A DNA stretch of 64,000 nt from Spirosoma montaniterrae (GTDB lineage: Bacteria; Bacteroidota; Bacteroidia; Cytophagales; Spirosomataceae): positions 3,752,001 to 3,816,000 of the forward strand of contig NZ_CP014263.1 of the NCBI RefSeq assembly GCF_001988955.1, in the 5' to 3' direction. A model generated the notes under the pieces. That model was not told the origin of the DNA and made no database searches. It saw only the letters and a program-made list of their open reading frames with translations. This document shows positions 16,714-25,845 of this stretch, in pieces. Within the stretch, counting starts at the first letter, position 1; each line of letters starts with the position of its first letter. Position numbers and translations under genes: made by a program.

Positions 16714-17727
16714 ATGAAGGCATTACTTTTTACTGGTAACCAGTCATTTAGACTTGAAGCCCAGCCACCCCAAGCACCCCGGCCCGGTGAGGTACAGCTC
16801 CGCGTGGCCTACTGTGGCGTGTGCGGCACCGACGTACACATCTACCACGGCGCGATGGCCCATCGGCTGCGGTTGCCACAGGTCATTGGCCACGAGGTAT
16901 CGGCAGAAGTAGCCGCCGTGGGCGACGGCGTAACCGGCTGGCAACCCGGCGACCGCGTCACGGTGCGCCCCCTCCAACCCGGCCCCGATGACCCCTCCGA
17001 CAACGGACAGCGGCACATCGGCAAAAACCTGACATTCATCGGCATCGACTCGCCGGGCGGGATGCAAACCCACTGGAACGTACCGGCCCACACCCTGCAC
17101 CGCCTGCCCGATACCCTCTCGCTGCAACTCGGTGCCCTCATCGAGCCGTTGGCCGTGGCTTGCCACGACGTGCGGTTGGGCGAGGTGCAACCCGGCGAGC
17201 AGGTGGTGGTCATCGGTGGTGGCCCCATCGGGATGCTCGTTGCGTTGGTGGCCCGGCAAAAGGGTGCCAACGTACTGGTGTCGGAAGTGAACCCCGCCCG
17301 GCTGGCCCTCGCCGAATCGCTGGAGCTGGCAACGGCGAATCCGAAGGAGCAAGACTTAGTATCTGAGGTTGAGCGGTTTACCAACGGAGCAATGGCCGAT
17401 GTCGTATTCGAGGTGTCGGGCGTAGCGGCTGGCGTACAGGCCATGACGCAGGTAGCGCGGGCGCGGGGCCGTATCGTGATGGTGGCCATCCACGCCGACC
17501 CGAAGCCGGTCGATCTGTTCCGGTTTTTCTGGCGCGAATTGCGGCTCATCGGGGCGCGGGTCTACGAGCCGCAGGACTTCGAGGAAGCCATCGCACTGGC
17601 CGCGTCGGGTACGTTGCCGCTCGATCAACTCATCACCCAAGTGTCGCCCTTAGCCGAGGCCAAAACCGTGTTCGAGACCATCGACAGTAACCCGGCTGGG
17701 ATGAAGTATTTGTTAGAGGTGAACTAA
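16714..17727 (+). CDS. Zinc-dependent medium-chain dehydrogenase, copy 1
   Basis: A 337-residue polyol or sugar-acid dehydrogenase of the MDR superfamily. The ATG at 16714 is the first after the hairpin. CGVCGTD gives the catalytic zinc Cys, VIGHEVSAEV the zinc His-Glu pair, and VIGGGPIGMLVAL the NAD(P) Rossmann loop. The four-cysteine structural-zinc loop is absent, as in several sorbitol- and galactitol-type enzymes. It probably oxidises a hydroxyl of the sugar acid made by this operon. The next gene starts 12 bases later. The exact substrate is unknown. Confidence 0.85.
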   Translation: MKALLFTGNQSFRLEAQPPQAPRPGEVQLRVAYCGVCGTDVHIYHGAMAHRLRLPQVIGHEVSAEVAAVGDGVTGWQPGDRVTVRPLQPGPDDPSDNGQRHIGKNLTFIGIDSPGGMQTHWNVPAHTLHRLPDTLSLQLGALIEPLAVACHDVRLGEVQPGEQVVVIGGGPIGMLVALVARQKGANVLVSEVNPARLALAESLELATANPKEQDLVSEVERFTNGAMADVVFEVSGVAAGVQAMTQVARARGRIVMVAIHADPKPVDLFRFFWRELRLIGARVYEPQDFEEAIALAASGTLPLDQLITQVSPLAEAKTVFETIDSNPAGMKYLLEVN

Positions 17728-17739
17728 CCGGTCTAACTC

Positions 17740-20423
17740 GTGAAAGTCCATAATCTGGTGTTGGTACTCGTTGGCCTTGCTGGCCCCCTGTCGGCTCAAC
17801 CGGATCTGGCCCGGCCAGGCGCGGCCCAACCGGATCGCCGGACCGCCATCAAGCGGCTGTACCTGGCCAACGATGACCATACCGACTACATGTGGACGGC
17901 CAACGAAGCCCGCTATGACTCGGCCTACGTGCGGATGCTCGATTACTACATGGGCCAAATCGAGGCCTCGCGCCATAATCCCGACGATTTCCAGACGCGC
18001 TGGAACTGCGACGGCAGCTATTGGCTACGTACCTACCAGAAATACCGCTCCCCGGCGCAGTTTGATCGGCTGATCGGGATGATCCGGTCGGGGCACGTCA
18101 GCAGTCCGCTCAATTCGGTAGTTAGCACTTACGGCGGGCAACCCACCGAGGCCGTGCTGCGGGGCATGTTCTACGCCGGGCGGCTCGAACGTACCTACAG
18201 TCGAGGGTCGGCCCCGCTCCGGTTTCCGATGGCGGTAGCGATGGAAGATCAAACCCTGCCGTTGGGCCTTGCATCGTTGTGGGCGGGGTCGGGCGCTCGC
18301 TATAGCTGGAAGGGCGTTTGCAACTGCGCCACCCGAATCGGGCATAAACTACGCGTTCGTCGGCATCCGCTGTATCGCTATACAGGCCTCGATGGGCGGG
18401 GTGTGCTGATGAAATGGTACAATATTCCGGGCGAAAACACGGGGCTGGGTGGCTACGCCGAAACCCGTCAGCAAAACAAAGCAACCGACCTAATCGCCAG
18501 CCTGACCAAAACCGTCGATGACCTGACCACGCTCTGCGACACGGCTTCGGCCTACCCCTACAACGTAGCGGGGGCGTTCGGCTACGGCTGGGACGACCTC
18601 GACACCTACAACGCCCCGGCGTTTGGCACCGTAGCCCGGCAAACGACCAACCCCACGCGCCGGGTGCGGGCCTCCAACGAAATCGACTTCTTCCGCGACG
18701 TGGAGCAGACGTACCCGAACCTACCCGCCCAGTCGGTATCGCTGGGAAATGAGTGGGACGTGTACCCGGCCTCACTCAACGAAACCACCGCTCAGGTACG
18801 TCGGGCTACCGAAAAATTGCGGGCCGCCGAAGCCCTGGCCACGCTGGTTTCGCTCAAAAATCCCGCGTTTGGAAGCGACTTAACATCGGAGAAAGAGGCC
18901 GCGTGGGATGCCTACGGGCTGTATTGGGAGCACAATTGGACTGCCGACGGCCCCATTACCCGCTCCGACCGGGCCGATTGGCAGATTCGGCAGAAAAACG
19001 CCATCGTGCGCTACGTCGATACGCTCTACAACCGGGCGGTGCTGGGTTTGGGGCAACAACTCAAAGCGGGTTCGGCGGACCGGTTTTTTGTGTTCAACCC
19101 CCTAAACTGGACCCGCACCGACGTGGCCGATCTGGCCTTTGCCAGCCCATCGCCCGTAACGGTCATCGACCTTACTACGGGCCGGGAAGCCGTGAGCCAA
19201 CGGATTCAGAAAAATGGGCAGTCGTTTCTGCGGATTTGGGCCGAAAACGTACCCTCGGTTGGCTACAAAGTCTTCGAGATTCGCCCTGGTGTACCGACCC
19301 GTTGGCCCGATGCGGCTACCGTTACAGGCGAGGTGATCGAGACGGGTTCCTACCGCCTTCGACTCCGAAAATCGGGCGTAATCACGGAATTGACCGACTT
19401 ACGGACGGGCCGCGAACTGGCTCGGCAGACCGATGGCCGGTGGTTGAACGACCTGGGTACAAAAAACCTCGACGCAGGTGAGCCGGTGGTGGTCGAGAAT
19501 GCGGACGATACGGTGGACCGGGGGGTGTCGGTAACACTTCGGGCCGTTTCCAACGATCCTGTTCCCCACACCGTGCGGGTCACGCTCTACCGCAACAGCG
19601 GGACAAGTACACAGCCCCGTATCGAGATTGAAGATAGCATCCGGGCCAACTTCGGTGACCTCAAAACCTGGGCTTTTTCGCTGAACCTAACCAACCCCAC
19701 CACCCACCACGGCGAGTTGGGGGCCGTACTGACCGCCAAAAAAGAGACAGTGGTGGTCACTATGCCGCCCGCAATGCCCGCTACGACTGGTTGACATTCA
19801 ACCACTTTGCTGACCTGAGCGAACCGGCTTTCGGGCTGACGATCTCGAATGAAGACTGTTCGTTTTTTCGGCTCGGCCAAAGCACTGCCGACTCGCTTTG
19901 GGACACCTCAGCCCAACTCAACGCGCTCGCGGGCGGGCAAGCCGACGGCCCAACACTGGGCATCCAGAACCAACACGGAGCAACCGATTTTCGCTACCGT
20001 TTCGCACTGACCACGCACCACGGAGCCTTCGACGCAGCAACCGCCATGCGCTTTTCGCTCGAACACCAGAACCCGTTGGTCGCGGGCCGGGTTACGGGTT
20101 CGGTGAGCCAGTATCCCGAAAAAACGTATTCGTTTCTGAGCCTGACTGACGCCAATCCGGCGGGCAATCAACCCGGCGGGGTGCTGTTGTGGAGCCTGAA
20201 ACCGAGCGAAGAGGGCATTGCCAGCGGGATAATTGCCCGGTTCTGGAATGCCGCCAACGGGACTGCTACGCCAACCCTCCGGCTGTCGCAACCTATCCAA
20301 CAAGCCTGGCAAACGAGCCATATTGAAACAAACGAACGGGTACTGGAACCAACCAATCGGCAGCTCAAGATTCGCTTTTCACCACAACAGTTAAACACGT
20401 ACCGGCTCAGGGTAGCCAACTGA
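17740..20423 (+). pseudogene. GH38 alpha-mannosidase-like protein with a one-base frameshift
   Basis: Two adjacent frames together encode one exported protein of about 894 residues. It starts at GTG 17740 with a signal peptide (VLVLVGLAGPLSAQ). 'DDHTDYMWT' is the family's N-terminal metal motif and 'FQTRWNCDGSYWL' is where the GH38 nucleophile Asp is expected. The C-terminal part continues with ARYDWLTFNHFADLSEPA and SNEDCSFF. The break is in the run of six A at 19738-19743; a seventh would give a continuous reading frame. Without it the protein stops at 19794 and lacks the last 210 residues. Expected role: removal of alpha-mannose or a related sugar. Confidence 0.85.
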
Positions 20424-20426
20424 GCC

Positions 20427-20434
20427 TAATTTTG
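20427..20434 (+). promoter_or_regulatory. Candidate -7 box TAATTTTG next to a start codon
   Basis: This matches the Bacteroidota -7 consensus TAnnTTTG and ends 5 bases before the ATG at 20440, so a transcript from it would be almost leaderless. No TTTG is seen at the expected upstream spacing, which lowers confidence. Confidence 0.4.
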
Positions 20435-20439
20435 TACCT

Positions 20440-21603
20440 ATGGAAAGCCGTTTTACTCGCCAATTCCGTTTCCCTTTTCGTTCGGTTGTGGCCCTCTTGC
20501 TGTTACAGACTATGACGCTTAACGCCTGTGCGCCGGGGCGTTCGCTGCCTCACGGCAAACAGGAACCAAGGTTACAAGCCCTTGTCGAGGGCGAGTTAAG
20601 CGAGTCGGTGCCGGGGGTACTGCTGCACGTTGACTACCCCGACAAACGGTTTTTCTGGAGTGGAGCGGCTGGGGTGTCCGACAGGGAAAGCAAACAAAAA
20701 CTGCAAGCAGATCAGCCCTTCCGAATCGCCAGCGTCACCAAAACCTTTGTGGCTTCGGCCATCCTGCGCCTGTGGGAGGATCAGAAACTGGCCTTAGACG
20801 ACCCCATCATTCGCTTTATCGCCCCGGCGCATGTTGCCCTGCTGCGTCAGGGTGGGTATGCCGTCGAGCAGATAACCATACGGCACTTGCTTACACACTC
20901 CAGCGGTCTGTTCGACCATACCAACACGAAAACGTACCTGCCCAACGTGCTGAAGAACCCCACCCATCGCTGGACGCGAACGGAACAGATCACCGAAGCC
21001 GTTACGGGCGGCAAGCCAGTGGGGCAGCCGGGAGAGCGGTTTAGCTATTCCGATACAGGCTATATTCTGCTGGGCGAAATCATCGAAACCATCACACAAA
21101 AAAGCCTGAACGACGCCCTGCGTGATCTGCTTTCGTTTAAGCGATTGGGCCTCATCCATACCGCTTTCGAAAACACCTCTGGTCGGGCCGGGCAACCCCA
21201 AAACCGGCTGCATCAGTACATAGACGGCACCGATACATACCGTTTCGACCCGTCCATTGATCTATACGGTGGCGGTGGTCTGCTGTCGACGACGGCAGAT
21301 CTGACCCGGTTTTACCAGGCTTTGTTCAGCCATCGTGTGTTTCGTCAGCGAGCAACCTTAGACACGATGCTGATGAAGCGCGACTACGCAACCGAAGCAA
21401 AAATGGATTACCGAATGGGTATTTACGCCACGAAGATCAATGGTTTGGATGCCTTCACCCATGCTGGTTATTGGGGTACGCAGGTTGTGTATATCCCGAC
21501 CTTAAAACTGGCCATGGCAACGAACTACAGTCAGTTCTGGGCGCAACGTGGCAACGCGCCTATACTGGCCAACGCGTTAACGGAACTACAAAATGGGCAG
21601 TAA
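20440..21603 (+). CDS. Serine hydrolase of the class C beta-lactamase fold, lipoprotein
   Basis: A 387-residue exported protein with a hydrophobic N-terminus ending in LNAC, a likely lipobox (Cys about residue 30). The catalytic SxxK is in FRIASVTKTF, the Tyr motif in FSYSDTGYILLG, and the third motif is HAGYWGTQ. Such proteins act as esterases, D-aminopeptidases or peptidoglycan-related hydrolases more often than as true beta-lactamases. In a glycan locus, deacylation of the glycan is possible. It lies 16 bases after the GH38 gene and is convergent with the AraC gene at 21672. Confidence 0.85.
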   Translation: MESRFTRQFRFPFRSVVALLLLQTMTLNACAPGRSLPHGKQEPRLQALVEGELSESVPGVLLHVDYPDKRFFWSGAAGVSDRESKQKLQADQPFRIASVTKTFVASAILRLWEDQKLALDDPIIRFIAPAHVALLRQGGYAVEQITIRHLLTHSSGLFDHTNTKTYLPNVLKNPTHRWTRTEQITEAVTGGKPVGQPGERFSYSDTGYILLGEIIETITQKSLNDALRDLLSFKRLGLIHTAFENTSGRAGQPQNRLHQYIDGTDTYRFDPSIDLYGGGGLLSTTADLTRFYQALFSHRVFRQRATLDTMLMKRDYATEAKMDYRMGIYATKINGLDAFTHAGYWGTQVVYIPTLKLAMATNYSQFWAQRGNAPILANALTELQNGQ

Positions 21604-21671
21604 GTGCCGCCCGTAACACACAACGGAATGGCGTGTATTCGGGCAATTCGTTGCAACGGCTTGTCGGGGTC

Positions 21672-22550
21672 TTAACCCCGTCGCGCATATAACTTCTGGT
21701 ACGCTTGCGGACTCACACCCGTAATGATTTTGAAATGTTTATGAAAGCTGGTGAAGTTGTTAAAACCGCTTTCGTAGCAGATTTGCTTATTATTTAACTG
21801 GTTTTCCAACAGCAACTTACAGGCGTAACCTACCCGTATTTCGAGCAGAAAATCGGTGAATGGTTTGCCTGTTTTCGATTTAAAGTAGCGGCAAAACGAA
21901 CTCGGCACCAACCCCACTTTGGCCGCAATGGCTTCCAGCGGAATTTTCTCCCGAAAATGGTCGAAGGCATATTCGTAAATGGTGTTGATCCGCTCGGTTT
22001 CGGTTTCAGACGATTGGTGCCGGAACCCCAGCGACGACAGGGGCAGCACCTCCCGGCTGTCGCCCGTGGCAATAGCAACCAGACATTCCAGCAGGTGAAT
22101 CAGGCGGTACGTACCTTCGGAATGCCTGATTTTATTCACCAGCAACGCCACTCGATCACGGGTTTGACCCTCTAGAAACAACCCCCGCCCCGACTGTTCG
22201 AGCGCAGTGCGGAGAAGCCGGTTTTCGGGTAGTTGCATGAAGCGATCACCCCAAAGGTTTTCGGTAAAGTGAATGACCGTTGAGCAAAGTAACTCGCCCG
22301 ATTCTATTTCAGGAAAATCGTCGTCGTACCGCCAGAAGTGTGGCAGATTGCTTCCCACCAACACGATGGTATCGGCACTAAATCGCTGAATGTGGTCGCC
22401 CATAAACTGCGTACCGCTGCCCCGATGAATGTGAATTAGTTCGAGTTCGGGGTGATAATGCCAACGATTATTGATGTTGGGTTGCCGGAATTCCCGAAAC
22501 GAAAACGAATGATCTGCCCCGCTGGGCACTTTCAGTAAATGGGGCTTCAT
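21672..22550 (-). CDS. AraC-family regulator with N-terminal cupin
   Basis: A 292-residue cytoplasmic regulator. The N-terminal half is a cupin sensor (RWHYHPELELIHIHRGSGTQF), and the C-terminal 100 residues form two helix-turn-helix units ('IPLEAIAAKVGLVPSSFCRYFKSKTGKPF', written in two parts, and YESGFNNFTSFHKHFKIITG) typical of AraC. It is transcribed away from the amidohydrolase gene at 22705; the 154-base gap is AT-rich and likely holds both promoters. It is the best local candidate for sugar-responsive control of the 22705-29752 genes. Confidence 0.9.
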   Translation of the reverse strand: MKPHLLKVPSGADHSFSFREFRQPNINNRWHYHPELELIHIHRGSGTQFMGDHIQRFSADTIVLVGSNLPHFWRYDDDFPEIESGELLCSTVIHFTENLWGDRFMQLPENRLLRTALEQSGRGLFLEGQTRDRVALLVNKIRHSEGTYRLIHLLECLVAIATGDSREVLPLSSLGFRHQSSETETERINTIYEYAFDHFREKIPLEAIAAKVGLVPSSFCRYFKSKTGKPFTDFLLEIRVGYACKLLLENQLNNKQICYESGFNNFTSFHKHFKIITGVSPQAYQKLYARRG

Positions 22551-22704
22551 GCAGGTAATTCAACGTTGGACAGAAACGCCATGAAATTTGCTAAATCTAT
22601 GTCAAAATCGCTTAATACCTTGTCAATTTAAGCCAAAATACCAGATTAAAAACGTATTTCTTTGCATTATTCAACTAGGTACTAACTATTTTGTGCTGGT
22701 CAAT

Positions 22705-23541
22705 ATGACGGCAATCCGCATTGATTCTCATCAACATTTCTGGCAATATGATCCCGCCCGGCACGTCTGGATGTCCGACGACATGCCAACGCTCAAAACC
22801 GATTTTGGCCCCGCCGATCTTGCCCCGCTGCTGTGGACCTGTTCCCTCGACGGCTGCGTGGCGGTGCAGGCCGATCAGTCGGAGGCCGAAAACACGTACT
22901 TGTTGGGACTTGCCCAAAAGCACCAATTCATTCGCGGCATTGTCGGGTGGGTCGATTTGCAGGCCGATGACCTGACCGACCGGCTGGCCTACTACCAACA
23001 GTTCCCGGCCATGAAAGGCTTCCGGCACGTACTGCACGATGAACCGCAGCGCGATTTTATGCTGCGCCCGGCCTTCCGGCGGGGCATCGGCCAACTGGCC
23101 CGGTTCGGCTACACCTACGACCTGCTGATTTTCGTGGATCAGATGACCTACACGCTCGACCTCGTGCGGGCCTTCCCCGATCAGCCGTTCGTAATCGACC
23201 ACATTGCCAAGCCCTATATCCGGCAGGGGGTGATGGGCGAGTGGGCAACGTACCTGACCCAACTGGCAACCTGCCCCAACGTATCGTGCAAAATCTCCGG
23301 CCTCGTCACCGAAGCCGACTGGCATCACTGGAAGCCCGCCGATTTCCACCCCTACCTCGACGCGGTAGTGGAAGCCTTCGGGACAGACCGAATCATGTAC
23401 GGCTCCGATTGGCCGGTCTGCACGCTCGCCGGTACGTATGCCGACGTCTATGGCCTCGTTGCCGATTATTTCGCCCGCTTCAGTCAAACTGAACAAGACA
23501 ATTTCTTCGGCGAAAATGCCGCTCGTTTTTATGGACTTTAA
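22705..23541 (+). CDS. Amidohydrolase of the L-fuconolactonase type
   Basis: A 278-residue metal-dependent lactonase-like protein. The ATG at 22705 opens directly into RIDSHQHFW, the HxH metal motif; upstream in-frame starts would add an unlikely hydrophobic tail. FVIDHIAKP supplies a metal or catalytic His and MYGSDWPV the closing Asp. This is the family of L-fuconolactonase, L-rhamnonolactonase and pyrone-dicarboxylate hydrolase. Followed by a dehydrogenase and an aldo/keto reductase, hydrolysis of a sugar lactone (L-fucono- or L-galactono-lactone type) is the best guess. Confidence 0.85.
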   Translation: MTAIRIDSHQHFWQYDPARHVWMSDDMPTLKTDFGPADLAPLLWTCSLDGCVAVQADQSEAENTYLLGLAQKHQFIRGIVGWVDLQADDLTDRLAYYQQFPAMKGFRHVLHDEPQRDFMLRPAFRRGIGQLARFGYTYDLLIFVDQMTYTLDLVRAFPDQPFVIDHIAKPYIRQGVMGEWATYLTQLATCPNVSCKISGLVTEADWHHWKPADFHPYLDAVVEAFGTDRIMYGSDWPVCTLAGTYADVYGLVADYFARFSQTEQDNFFGENAARFYGL

Positions 23542-23550
23542 AGAAATGGT

Positions 23551-23651
23551 TGGGACACAGAGATGCACAGAGGTTACACAGAGCTACACAGAGAGGTATT
23601 TAAAAAACCTCCGTGTAACTCCGTGCAGCCTCTGTGCATCTCTGTGTCCCA
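23551..23651. repeat. Family D palindrome, ACACAGAG type
   Basis: Arms 23551-23593 and 23609-23651 match over 43 bases with about five mismatches, the outer 23 being perfect. The arms are built from repeated CACAGAG units. It starts 10 bases after the lactonase stop and ends 11 bases before the dehydrogenase start, so it fills the gap. Confidence 0.88.
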
Positions 23652-23661
23652 AAAAAATAGG

Positions 23662-24678
23662 ATGAACGCTATTATTCTTGAACAACCCGGTGCCTTCTCC
23701 CGCATCACCAAAGACCATCCCGGTCCACCGGCAGCGGGGCAGGTCTTGTTGAAAATCAGGCGATTGGGGGTGTGTGGTACCGACCTACACGCCTACAACG
23801 GGAAGCAGCCGTTTTTCACGTACCCCCGTATTCTGGGCCACGAAATTGCCGCCGAGGTAATCGCGCTGGGCGAGGGCGTTACCCACCTGAACGTGGGCGA
23901 CCGCTGTGCCGTGATGCCCTACCGAAACACCTCGACAGACCAGGCGGTGCGCCGGGGCAAAACCCACTGTGGCGACCACGTGCGGGTGCTGGGCGTACAC
24001 GAAGACGGGGCAATGCAGGAGTATATGCTCTACCTGGCCGACCACGTGTACCCGGCCAACGCCCTGAGTCTCGATCAGATTGCGATGATCGAACCGCTGG
24101 CCATCGGGAGCCACGCCATCGAGCGCGGGCAGGTCGGGTCCGATGACATCGTGCTGGTCGTTGGGGCGGGGCCAATTGGCATTGCGGCTATCCTGATGGG
24201 GCAGTTCAAAGCGGCCCGGATTATCGCCCTCGACATGAATCAGGACCGGCTCGATTTTGTGGCTCACAAATGCCCCGGCGTTGACACCATGAAGGTAAGT
24301 GATGGCGTTATTGGCGAGTTGCAAACGCTGCTCAATGGCGATTTACCCACGGTGGTGATCGACGCAACGGGCAACAAGGCCTCGATGGAAAAATGCGTGG
24401 AATACGTCGCGCCCGGCGGTACGGTGGTGTATGTGGGGCTATTTATCGGTGACCTTCAGTTTCACGACCCTTACATACAGCGCAAAGAGCTAACCCTAAA
24501 AACCTCGCGCAACGCCTACCCGGACGACTTCACGAAGATTATCCGGCTGATGGAATCGGGCCTGCTCAACATCGACGGGTACGTTACTCACCGGCTCGCT
24601 TTCGACACCCTGACCGAAACGTTCACTTCGCTCTATGACCCGCAGCAACGAGTCATCAAAGCCGTTATTGAGTTTTGA
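23662..24678 (+). CDS. Zinc-dependent medium-chain dehydrogenase, copy 2
   Basis: A 338-residue MDR enzyme. The ATG at 23662 is chosen because upstream in-frame codons translate the hairpin. Zinc-site blocks are CGVCGTDLHAYNG and ILGHEIAAEV, and the dinucleotide loop is VVGAGPIGIAAI. A lone Cys in GKTHCGDH replaces the usual structural-zinc cluster. It is related to L-galactonate, L-idonate and sorbitol dehydrogenases. Placed between the lactonase and the aldo/keto reductase, it may oxidise the sugar acid or its keto-deoxy product. It is only distantly similar to the 16714 enzyme. Confidence 0.85.
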   Translation: MNAIILEQPGAFSRITKDHPGPPAAGQVLLKIRRLGVCGTDLHAYNGKQPFFTYPRILGHEIAAEVIALGEGVTHLNVGDRCAVMPYRNTSTDQAVRRGKTHCGDHVRVLGVHEDGAMQEYMLYLADHVYPANALSLDQIAMIEPLAIGSHAIERGQVGSDDIVLVVGAGPIGIAAILMGQFKAARIIALDMNQDRLDFVAHKCPGVDTMKVSDGVIGELQTLLNGDLPTVVIDATGNKASMEKCVEYVAPGGTVVYVGLFIGDLQFHDPYIQRKELTLKTSRNAYPDDFTKIIRLMESGLLNIDGYVTHRLAFDTLTETFTSLYDPQQRVIKAVIEF

Positions 24679-24681
24679 AAG

Positions 24682-24778
24682 ACCCCACCCCAACCCCTCC
24701 CCGTTAGGGAGGGGCTAATGCTCCGCCAATAGGCCGAGTCTGAAGCCCCTCCCTAACGGGGAGGGGTTGGGGTGGGGT
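24682..24778. repeat. Family A 97-bp palindromic element, inverted copy
   Basis: Perfect 35-bp arms (24682-24716 and 24744-24778) with a 27-base loop. Arms and loop match the element at 10354-10450, with the loop in the opposite orientation (23/27). It begins 4 bases after the dehydrogenase stop and ends 15 bases before the next start, the same spacing as the other copy. Confidence 0.93.
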
Positions 24779-24793
24779 GTTACGCTACAAACC

Positions 24794-25729
24794 ATGAAAC
24801 CAACCTACAAACCTGATATTTACAGCAGCACTTTCCCGGCCCACGGGAGCCGATTAGTCTATGGCACCTCCGGTCTGGGGGGCGTGTGGGGCGCGGTCGA
24901 TCCCGGCGAATCGGTCGATTGTTTGCTCTATGCGCTGGAAAACGGCATCACGAGCCTCGACACGTCGCCGTCTTACAGTAATTCCGAAACGTACGTGGGG
25001 AAGGCACTGCGCCGATGGGAAGGCGAGCGACCTTTTCTGAGCACCAAAGTAGGGCGGTTGCAGGCGGCTACGGCCCACGATGCCCGGCTGGATTACTCCG
25101 TCGAGGGCATGACCAACAGCATCAAGCGCAGCCTTGATTTGCTCGGCGTCGATTCGGTCGATCTGCTGTTCCTGCACGAACCGCAATGGGTGCCACTCGA
25201 CCGGATCGACGAGATTCTGGACACGCTGCAATCGTTCCGCGAGGCTGGCTACACCCGAATGCTGGGCATTGGCGGCAACCCGTCGCCTGAATTTCGGCCC
25301 TACATACGTAGTAAGGTGTTTCAGGTGGTCTCTACGTTTTGCCGGATGGATGCCTGCAACCTGTCGGCGTTTGATGAGGAGGTAGGGCTGTATCAACAGC
25401 AGAATATAGCCGTGTATGCGGCTTCGGCTTTGCATTTTTCGCTGCTCGGCAACCGCTTCGAGACCTACACGAAACAGCCGCCCGTTGGCGACGACTACAT
25501 CAGCGACCGCGACATTCAGAACGCGATTCGGGTGAACGAAATCGCCAAAAAACACGGTCTGCCACTGCCCACGCTGGCCCAACGCTACCTCTTCTCGATG
25601 GCCGAGGCTACCCGCGTGGTGATGGGTGCCCGAACCATCCCCCAAATCCAAAACACCATCAACGACTGGCGGCAGGGGGCCTTGCCCGAGGAGGTGTTTG
25701 ATGAAATAACAAACACAATAGCCCCCTAA
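24794..25729 (+). CDS. Aldo/keto reductase, candidate L-fucose or aldose 1-dehydrogenase
   Basis: A 311-residue NAD(P)-dependent AKR. The catalytic tetrad is visible as Asp56 and Tyr61 in LDTSPSYSNSE, Lys85 in FLSTKVGR and His in LLFLHEPQW. The C-terminal VVMGARTIPQIQNTI block is usual in D-threo-aldose or L-fucose dehydrogenases. The start at 24794 is the first ATG after the palindrome. With the lactonase at 22705 it would make the first oxidative step, aldose to lactone. No L-fuconate dehydratase is in the window, so the pathway is incomplete here. Confidence 0.82.
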   Translation: MKPTYKPDIYSSTFPAHGSRLVYGTSGLGGVWGAVDPGESVDCLLYALENGITSLDTSPSYSNSETYVGKALRRWEGERPFLSTKVGRLQAATAHDARLDYSVEGMTNSIKRSLDLLGVDSVDLLFLHEPQWVPLDRIDEILDTLQSFREAGYTRMLGIGGNPSPEFRPYIRSKVFQVVSTFCRMDACNLSAFDEEVGLYQQQNIAVYAASALHFSLLGNRFETYTKQPPVGDDYISDRDIQNAIRVNEIAKKHGLPLPTLAQRYLFSMAEATRVVMGARTIPQIQNTINDWRQGALPEEVFDEITNTIAP

Positions 25730-25835
25730 CCCCCGAAGGGGGAAGTGCTGCCGCATGCGTTGCTGTCGCATCAAAAAACGGCCTTTGGCCGAAAAGGATG
25801 CGGCAGCACTTCCCCCTTCGGGGGTTAGGGGGGCT
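25720..25835. repeat. Family B palindrome, CCCCCTAACCCCCGAAG type
   Basis: Arms 25720-25756 and 25798-25835 pair over 37-38 bases with a single-base bulge. The loop contains an inner hairpin (CGGCC...GGCCG) and GTTGCTGTCGCAT. The first arm overlaps the last codons and stop of the aldo/keto reductase gene (stop at 25727-25729), so its final residues (..IAP) are encoded by the element. The symporter starts 10 bases after it. Confidence 0.9.
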
Positions 25836-25845
25836 TCAAATTCCT

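Noticed and set aside
20440..21603. Antibiotic-resistance beta-lactamase
   Set aside because: SxxK and Tyr motifs are shared by many esterases; the glycan context and divergent third motif do not support resistance.
10354..24778. Composite transposon bounded by inverted family A elements
   Set aside because: No transposase or integrase lies between them, and the genes continue the surrounding functional order.
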